A DNA stretch of 25,757 nucleotides from Candidatus Peregrinibacteria bacterium (GTDB lineage: Bacteria; Patescibacteriota; Gracilibacteria; Peribacterales; Peribacteraceae), in contig JACRIG010000072.1 of NCBI GenBank assembly GCA_016215715.1, forward strand, positions 1 to 25,757, read 5' to 3'. The notes under the pieces are model-generated. The model saw only the letters and a list, made by a program, of their open reading frames with translations. It was not told the DNA's origin and did no database searches. Below are positions 21,045 to 25,757 of the stretch, piece by piece. The translations under genes were made by a program, and so were the position numbers. Numbering within the stretch: position 1 is the stretch's first letter; every line of letters starts with the position of its first letter.

Positions 21045-21682
21045 TGTCCGGCTGCACGAAGATTCTTAATCGCGGCAGCACGATTTGCCGACTGAAAAAT
21101 GTAACTGCCCGATACAAGATTATCCGCACCTGCCTTCACACATTCTTGCGCGGTCACATCATCGATGCCGCCATCCATCTGAATCATCAGCTCGGGGAAT
21201 TTTTTGCGGAGAGCCGTTACCTTTTTCAGAACCGACGGGAGGAAACTCTGTCCGCCGAAGCCGGGCTCAACGGACATGATGAGGACGAGATCCACTTCCT
21301 CCACGATGTCATCGATTGCGATGGGGGAGGTGCCGGGGTTGAGGGCGATGCCAACGTTGGCGCCACCGGCGCGGATGCGTTCCATGAGGTTTTGACGTGC
21401 CGCGGTGTCGGTGACAGCTTCGGCATGAAAGGTGATGTTTTTCGCTCCCAGCTTTAAAAATTCATCAATGCGGTCGGCGGGGTTACTGACCATCAGATGG
21501 ATGTCGAGCGGGAGAGAGGTCCGCAGATTCTTCAGAACCGGCGCGCCGAAGCTGATGTTCTTCACGAAGTGCCCGTCCATGACGTCGACCTGTAGCCAGT
21601 CGGCGGAGCGGACGAAGTCCACTTCTTCCTGCAGGTGCGTGAGATCGGCGGAGAGTATTGACGGGGTTATAAGAAGAGACAT
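21041..21682 (-). CDS. rpe: ribulose-phosphate 3-epimerase
   Basis: Interconverts ribulose 5-phosphate and xylulose 5-phosphate in the non-oxidative pentose phosphate pathway. The 213-residue TIM barrel has PSILSADLTHL, Asp36 and His38 in VDVMDGHFV, His62 in LDIHLMV, MSVEPGFGGQSF and Asp170 in QMDGGID, so the metal and acid-base residues are complete. Phosphate-binding SGSYIF lies near the end. It follows rpiB after a 70-base gap filled with AACCCG/AACCAGC-type repeats that run almost to the ATG; there is no SD. Confidence 0.95.
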   Translation of the reverse strand: MSLLITPSILSADLTHLQEEVDFVRSADWLQVDVMDGHFVKNISFGAPVLKNLRTSLPLDIHLMVSNPADRIDEFLKLGAKNITFHAEAVTDTAARQNLMERIRAGGANVGIALNPGTSPIAIDDIVEEVDLVLIMSVEPGFGGQSFLPSVLKKVTALRKKFPELMIQMDGGIDDVTAQECVKAGADNLVSGSYIFQSANRAAAIKNLRAAGQ

Positions 21683-21686
21683 ATGG

Positions 21687-21758
21687 GGTTGCTGGTTAGC
21701 TGGTTGCTGGTTATGAGTGAAATGTTACGGGTTACGGGTTATGAGTTACGGGTTAAAA
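21687..21758 (-). repeat. AACCAGC/AACCCGT tandem tract before rpe
   Basis: On the minus strand a mixed array of TAACCCG and AACCAGC words fills almost the whole gap between rpiB and rpe and ends four bases before the rpe start codon. Confidence 0.7.
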
Positions 21759-22199
21759 GTTATGCTCGAGATCATCGATGCGCTTTTGATGTCGGCCACC
21801 TTCGAATGCTGTCGATAAAAATACGTCGACCATTTTCTTTGCGAGCTCTGGTTCGAGCATCCGGCCGCCGAGACTCAGAACATTTGCGTCGTTGTGCTTT
21901 CGGCAGAGCTTCGCATCTTCGGTCGTGCAGCACCGAGCGGCGCGGATACCTTTTACTTTATTCGCTGCGATCGATTCGCCGATGCCGCTGCCGCCGAAGA
22001 TGATGCCGGGCATTTTTTGCTCCAGCACCGCGGCGCAGGCTTTCCGCATGATGGCGGGATAGTCGACGGGTTCTTCGCTCATCGTTCCGACGTCGAAGAT
22101 GTCTATGCCCTGCGCGATCAGGTGCTCTTTGATGGCTTCTTTCAGAGCAAAACCCGCATGATCAGTGCCGAGGATGACGCGGGGAGGAGCTTTACTCAT
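21753..22199 (-). CDS. rpiB: ribose-5-phosphate isomerase B
   Basis: Interconverts ribose 5-phosphate and ribulose 5-phosphate. The 148-residue product shows the start VILGTDHAGFALKE, DYP at the active site and FGGSGIGESIAANKVKGIRA. The catalytic Cys of the E. coli type (CGTGIG) is replaced by Ser71; Glu75 in GIGES sits where the mycobacterial-type enzymes have their catalytic Glu. The later HNDANVLSLGGRML segment is typical. The ATG at 22199 coincides with the start predicted from the -10 box. It heads the rpiB-rpe-DUF192 run and is divergent from tpiA. Confidence 0.94.
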   Translation of the reverse strand: MSKAPPRVILGTDHAGFALKEAIKEHLIAQGIDIFDVGTMSEEPVDYPAIMRKACAAVLEQKMPGIIFGGSGIGESIAANKVKGIRAARCCTTEDAKLCRKHNDANVLSLGGRMLEPELAKKMVDVFLSTAFEGGRHQKRIDDLEHNF

Positions 22200-22205
22200 G
22201 GCAGC

Positions 22206-22211
22206 ATTCTA
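22206..22211 (-). promoter_or_regulatory. -10 box placing rpiB transcription at its ATG
   Basis: TAGAAT on the minus strand (22211-22206). The start seven bases downstream is 22199, the A of the ATG. No clear -35 is seen. Confidence 0.5.
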
Positions 22212-22239
22212 GCGGAGAGTATGCGTGCTGCCACCGTGG

Positions 22240-22245
22240 TACACT
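22240..22245 (+). promoter_or_regulatory. extended -10 box of tpiA
   Basis: TACACT preceded by TGG; the predicted start is near 22252, about 11 bases before the ATG. Confidence 0.4.
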
Positions 22246-22262
22246 TTCCGCGACTCGCTCCC

Positions 22263-22970
22263 ATGCCCCGCACCAGACTCATCGCAGCAAACTGGAAAAT
22301 GAACCCGCCGCCGGCGGGATGGAATGAGGCCGATTCTCCGTACCGGCCGCGAACGGGTCTTGATGTGGTTGTCTTTCCGTCATTCGTTGATCTCGATACG
22401 TGCATGAAGGCGGGACTGACTGCGGGTGCGCAGTGCGGACGCAGCGAAGAAAAGGGGGCGTTCACGGGGGATGTGAGCATGCGGATGCTCAAAGGGCCCG
22501 GCTGCCGGTACGTGCTCTGCGGACACAGCGAGCGGAGGAAATTTCATCGTGAAACGGATGGTGATGTCGCAGCACAGGCGGCTGCGGCGTTTGCCCTCGG
22601 TATCACGCCCGTCCTGTGCATCGGCGAGAGTGCGGAGGAACGTGAGAGCGGAAACGCTCAGAAAAAAGTACGGGAGCAGCTTCAGAATATTTCATTCCCG
22701 GTGGTGATCGCGTACGAACCTGTATGGGCGATCGGGACGGGAAAATCTGCTGATCCCAAAAATGCTCAGGAAATGCATGCGTTCATCCGCTCACTTCTTG
22801 CCTCAGCGGAAGGTAAGCGGACGCGGATTCTCTATGGCGGATCCGTGAACGAAAAAAACGCGGCGGGGTTTCTGGCAGAGCCCGATATTGACGGGTTTCT
22901 GGTCGGTGGCGCATCGCTCGATCCGGCTGCATTCCGGGCCATTGTAGAGGCAGCCGCTCAAAGGCCGTAA
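22263..22970 (+). CDS. tpiA: triosephosphate isomerase
   Basis: Interconverts dihydroxyacetone phosphate and glyceraldehyde 3-phosphate. The 235-residue product is a little short for the family (about 250) but has every active-site residue: Asn10 and Lys12 (AANWKMN), His88 (LCGHSERR), Glu152 (AYEPVWAIGTGK) and the phosphate loops YGGSVN and LVGGASL. The shortening is mainly in the first helix after Lys12, which is proline-rich (PPPAGW). The frame is open far upstream, but that part overlaps rpiB and is not conserved; the ATG at 22263 is right. No SD. Shares a 63-base divergent region with rpiB. Confidence 0.95.
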   Translation: MPRTRLIAANWKMNPPPAGWNEADSPYRPRTGLDVVVFPSFVDLDTCMKAGLTAGAQCGRSEEKGAFTGDVSMRMLKGPGCRYVLCGHSERRKFHRETDGDVAAQAAAAFALGITPVLCIGESAEERESGNAQKKVREQLQNISFPVVIAYEPVWAIGTGKSADPKNAQEMHAFIRSLLASAEGKRTRILYGGSVNEKNAAGFLAEPDIDGFLVGGASLDPAAFRAIVEAAAQRP

Positions 22971-23018
22971 AAAGGCTTTTTGAGGCTGGAGTCTGACAGG
23001 AAAAGAGAGTGATCAGGG

Positions 23019-23047
23019 TTGTCATCCGAAGCCTTTTTTGCTACAAT
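23019..23047 (+). promoter_or_regulatory. promoter of the giant surface protein
   Basis: TTGTCA (23019-23024), 17-base spacer, TACAAT (23042-23047) preceded by TGC. Predicted start near 23054, giving a 44-base leader. Confidence 0.7.
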
Positions 23048-23066
23048 AAAGGGATTTCTCTTCAAA

Positions 23067-23081
23067 GGAGCCTGAGGCTCC
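23067..23081 (+). promoter_or_regulatory. leader hairpin holding an SD-like AAAGGAG
   Basis: GGAGCC (23067-23072) pairs with GGCTCC (23076-23081) around TGA. The left arm contains the GGAG of an AAAGGAG word. It is 27 bases from the ATG, so it may not be a true SD. Confidence 0.4.
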
Positions 23082-23097
23082 ACCCACAAAAATACAC

Positions 23098-25757
23098 ATG
23101 ACACTTCTCCCGCAGGACATCGGCAATATGGATGATCTGCGGCGGCAGAAGGAACGGATGTCCGGAGCCGCGGCACCGGAAGCGACGACCGAAGAAAAAA
23201 CGGCATATATCAGGACGATCCTTGCGCGTCTGAATTACGATCATCTGTCGCGGGCTGACAAAGGTCTCGTGCGGCATTTTTTGCAGACTGCAACCGGCTA
23301 CTCGCGCGCGCACGTGCAGCGGCAGATCGAGCAGTACCATCATCTGTCTGCAGAGAGCGATGTCGTCTCCGCTCTTTCTCCCGCGCGTACCTTTGTCATA
23401 CCACGCCTATCGCACCGGCATGCATCACTCATACTCACACTCGCGGCGCTTGCGATCGCCGGTTCTGCGACGCATCGTCTGCCCGCGGCTCTCACGGCGC
23501 GCGTCTGGAGCAGCGGCTCCGCGGCTGTCCGTTTCCATCTTGCGAAAACAGTCGTTCCCGTTGCCGCGTCGCAGTCGGGGATTACGACGGATATGATCCT
23601 TTCGGCCCGGGTACGCGAACGCCGACTGCAGCGACTGCAGGCCCGTGCTCATGACAATGACACTGCACCGTCCGGCGCGGTGACGGGGGGTTCATCGAAT
23701 CTGACGGCATCCCTTAACAGCGGGTTTGATACGCTTGCGACCGGGAAAGACGGGCAGGTGCTCATGGTGCAGAACGGCCGACCAATCTGGGTGACTCCTC
23801 CGTCCGCTCTGCGTCCCAGCGCCGGCATCGAGAATTCAGGAGCGGGACGGAGACCGGCGAGTGAAGGCGGGACGCGGACGTATGGAGGTGGCGGAGGAGG
23901 AGGTGGCGGCGGATCGACGACGATCACGAATATCACCAACGGGATCGTGCAGGCGGATGCCGACGGCCGGTACGTCAATGTCGGAGGGGATACGGTCGCC
24001 GGTCAACTGAGCATTGAAGCCAGCGGCATCGCGCTGCGCGTGACAGGGACAACTTCCGGAAAAATGCTGCATACGGAACAGGGCATCACGTCGTCCGGGG
24101 GATTGGTTCTTGAAGGAACCCTCAGTGGCGCCACCATCGGTGGCTTCGGCCTGCCGTCCGGCGGATGCACGGGCAGCGCCAACAAGCTCGTGTGGGATGC
24201 GTCGACGCAAAAGTTTGCCTGTGCCGCCGATCAGACGGTCGGATCGGGACTCTCGCAGACGACGGGTGATGAACGGTACCTGAAGCAGTCCGGCGGCACT
24301 CTCACCGGTGCCCTCACGGTCCGTGTTACCAGTGGTGTGTACTCGACACTCGGCCTCGAAGTGGAAAATACCCTCTCCGGTGCCGTCATCCGCGCATCGC
24401 AGACGCTCGCTTCTTCGGGAGGACTCGTGTTTGAAGGGGCGGGATCGGGCGCCTCCCTCACCGTCTCCACGGCCTTCGATGGAGCGGGCTTGAGTGATTG
24501 TGATACCGCCGGCACCAGCAAGCTCCTCTGGGACGCAACGACGAAACGTTTCAGCTGCGGCACGGATCAGAACAGCGGCGGCGGCACCACCTTCGGTTCC
24601 GGTCAGGTGCTCAACATCGGAGATGCACGGTACCTCAGACAATCCGGAGGAACACTCACCGGTGCACTGACCATCAATGTGACGAACGGCAATCGTGCAA
24701 CGCTGGATCTCGAAGTGACACATCTGCTTTCCGGCTCCGTCATCCGGGCGCAGGACACACTCGCTTCCAGCGGAACTTTGGTTTTCGAAGGCGCAGGTTC
24801 AGGAGCATCGCTCACGGTTTCCACGTCTCTCGAGGGAGCGGGTCTCACCGACTGTGATACCGCCGGCTCCAGCAAGCTCCTCTGGGACACCACCACCAAG
24901 CGGTTCAGCTGCGGAACCGACACTGACACCGATACCAACACCACCTACACCGCCGGACAGGGTCTCACCCTCACCGCCACCTCCTTCAAAGTGAATGCCA
25001 CGCTCACCGGTACCACGCTGAAGTTCGCCACCACCTCGGGCTCCATCATTCATGCCGACAACGAACTCCGCAGCTCCGGCACGCTCGTCATCAACGGTGC
25101 CGTGACCTTCAAGTCCACTCTTGCGGTCACCAGCACCAGCATCTTCAGTAACAACATCACGCTCCGCGGGCGTCTCTCCGGCTCCATCCTGCACGCCGAC
25201 AATCAGCTTCGGTCTTCCGGTTCCCTGATTGTAGAAGGCAACATGTCGGGAGCGACACTTGAGGGCGCGAACCTTACGGACTGTGATACTGCGGGCACAT
25301 CCAAACTTCTCTGGGATGCGACAACCAAGAAGTTCAGCTGCGGCTCGGATCAGAACAGCGGCGGCGGTACCACCTTCGGTTCGGGGCAGGTCCTCTCGAT
25401 TGGTGACGCCCGCTACGTCAATACCTCCGGCGACACGATGACCGGAGCGCTGACCATCCGTGTCACCGGCGCCACCCGCATGTCGCTGGCTGCGGAAGTC
25501 GAAACCCTCCTCTCCGGCTCCATCCTCCGCGCGCAGGACACCCTCGCCTCTTCGGGCACCCTCGTCTTCGAGGGAGCAGGCTCCGGCTCCGTCCTCACGG
25601 TCAGCGGACAGTTCGATGGTGTGGGTCTCACCGACTGCGACGGTGCCACGCAGACACTCGCGTGGGACACCACCACCAAACGGTTCTCCTGCGGCACCGA
25701 CAGTGACACCACCTACACCGCCGGACAGGGCCTCACCCTCACCGCGACGGCCTTCTC
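23098..25757 (+). CDS. giant membrane-anchored surface repeat protein (5' part)
   Basis: The frame is open from the ATG at 23098 to the window end: 886 codons without a stop, so the gene continues. Residues 36-82 form a small helical domain (LSRADKGLVRHFLQTATGYSR, then AHVQRQIEQY) that resembles the N-terminal helix-turn-helix of some CPR integrases/transposases. One hydrophobic helix (about 108-124) follows, then a Ser/Arg/Gly-rich stretch and ten Gly at 263-272. After that come repeats: RY..SGGTLTGALT units like phage tail-fibre repeats, TLASSGTLVFEGAGSG units, and C-D-TAG-[ST]-SKLLWD-TTKRFSCG units with paired Cys. Codons 3' of 23100 stay G+C-rich. It is probably an adhesin or cell-surface fibre with its N-terminus in the cytoplasm. 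Similarity claims come from memory of motifs. Confidence 0.85.
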   Translation, partial: MTLLPQDIGNMDDLRRQKERMSGAAAPEATTEEKTAYIRTILARLNYDHLSRADKGLVRHFLQTATGYSRAHVQRQIEQYHHLSAESDVVSALSPARTFVIPRLSHRHASLILTLAALAIAGSATHRLPAALTARVWSSGSAAVRFHLAKTVVPVAASQSGITTDMILSARVRERRLQRLQARAHDNDTAPSGAVTGGSSNLTASLNSGFDTLATGKDGQVLMVQNGRPIWVTPPSALRPSAGIENSGAGRRPASEGGTRTYGGGGGGGGGGSTTITNITNGIVQADADGRYVNVGGDTVAGQLSIEASGIALRVTGTTSGKMLHTEQGITSSGGLVLEGTLSGATIGGFGLPSGGCTGSANKLVWDASTQKFACAADQTVGSGLSQTTGDERYLKQSGGTLTGALTVRVTSGVYSTLGLEVENTLSGAVIRASQTLASSGGLVFEGAGSGASLTVSTAFDGAGLSDCDTAGTSKLLWDATTKRFSCGTDQNSGGGTTFGSGQVLNIGDARYLRQSGGTLTGALTINVTNGNRATLDLEVTHLLSGSVIRAQDTLASSGTLVFEGAGSGASLTVSTSLEGAGLTDCDTAGSSKLLWDTTTKRFSCGTDTDTDTNTTYTAGQGLTLTATSFKVNATLTGTTLKFATTSGSIIHADNELRSSGTLVINGAVTFKSTLAVTSTSIFSNNITLRGRLSGSILHADNQLRSSGSLIVEGNMSGATLEGANLTDCDTAGTSKLLWDATTKKFSCGSDQNSGGGTTFGSGQVLSIGDARYVNTSGDTMTGALTIRVTGATRMSLAAEVETLLSGSILRAQDTLASSGTLVFEGAGSGSVLTVSGQFDGVGLTDCDGATQTLAWDTTTKRFSCGTDSDTTYTAGQGLTLTATAF
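24268..25757 (+). repeat. coding tandem repeats of the giant protein
   Basis: RY..SG.T.TGALT units begin at 23962, 24268, 24622 and 25405. The two closest, 24268 and 24622, are 354 bases (118 residues) apart. The Cys-containing SKLLWD units recur near 24495, 24850, 25277 and 25631. A shorter variant array (HADN.LRSSG) lies at 25050-25230. DNA identity is high between units, so assembly or recombination effects are possible. Confidence 0.75.

Noticed and set aside
20389..21129. 246-codon minus-strand frame over the DUF192 gene
   Set aside because: Another frame of the same strand; the DUF192 frame has the lipobox, domain motifs and the ATGA overlap with rpe.
23649..25712. Several minus-strand frames opposite the giant protein (for example 23836-24723)
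   Set aside because: Repetitive antisense shadows of the repeat-coding sequence.
1..25757. CRISPR array, rRNA genes, insertion-sequence transposase, replication origin
   Set aside because: No regularly spaced repeats with unique spacers, no rRNA sequence, no complete transposase and no DnaA-box cluster were seen.

Overview
The window reads as a chromosomal segment of a Candidate Phyla Radiation (Patescibacteria) bacterium, possibly of the Peregrinibacteria/Peribacteria kind. This is an inference. It rests on compact ribosomal genes with almost no Shine-Dalgarno (SD) sequences, near-leaderless promoters, short versions of core enzymes, and a very large repeat-rich surface protein. The code looks standard: TAA, TAG and TGA all end well-conserved genes.

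Layout. 1-2961: a stand-alone two-gene cassette, an adenylate-forming LuxE/EhpF-like ligase followed by a LuxC/aldehyde-dehydrogenase-like acyl reductase. It has strong SD sites, a structured 5' leader, a strong terminator and long inverted repeats at its ends. 2989-4164 (minus): a secreted CAP-domain protein with SLH-like repeats. 4322-12798: a ribosomal, secretion and transcription block (rplO, secY, a toxin-antitoxin pair, adk, map, infA, rpmJ, rpsM, rpsK, rpsD, rpoA, rplQ, rplM, rpsI). 12981-14126: a STAS-domain protein, an unknown small gene and a hairpin-rich intergenic element. 14127-17023: two divergent membrane glycosyltransferase genes, one GT87-like and one GT-C fused to TPRs. 17102-18915: a DUF1573-like gene broken by an in-frame TGA, a small coiled-coil protein and an unknown protein. 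19097-20386: tRNA-Thr(CGU) and dprA. 20532-22199 (minus): rpiB, rpe and a DUF192 lipoprotein; tpiA is divergent at 22263-22970. 23098-end: the 5' part of a giant membrane-anchored repeat protein, still open at the window edge.

How it works together. The ribosomal block supplies translation and the Sec channel; rpoA and map complete the housekeeping set. rpiB, rpe and tpiA serve pentose and triose phosphate interconversion. dprA points to DNA uptake. The CAP protein, the glycosyltransferases, the DUF192 lipoprotein and the giant protein all act at the cell surface.

The most notable points are: (1) the acid-to-aldehyde reductase cassette bounded by complementary ends; (2) a fusion of an apparently transposase-type helix-turn-helix N-terminus, a membrane anchor and tail-fibre-like repeats; (3) extended -10 boxes of the form TG(G/C)TA(G/C)ACT placed so that transcription would start at or within a few bases of the ATG in many genes; (4) a toxin-antitoxin module between secY and adk; (5) an in-frame TGA in an otherwise intact reading frame; and (6) C-rich heptamer tracts in front of start codons, with related short repeats forming the tail of ribosomal protein L17.
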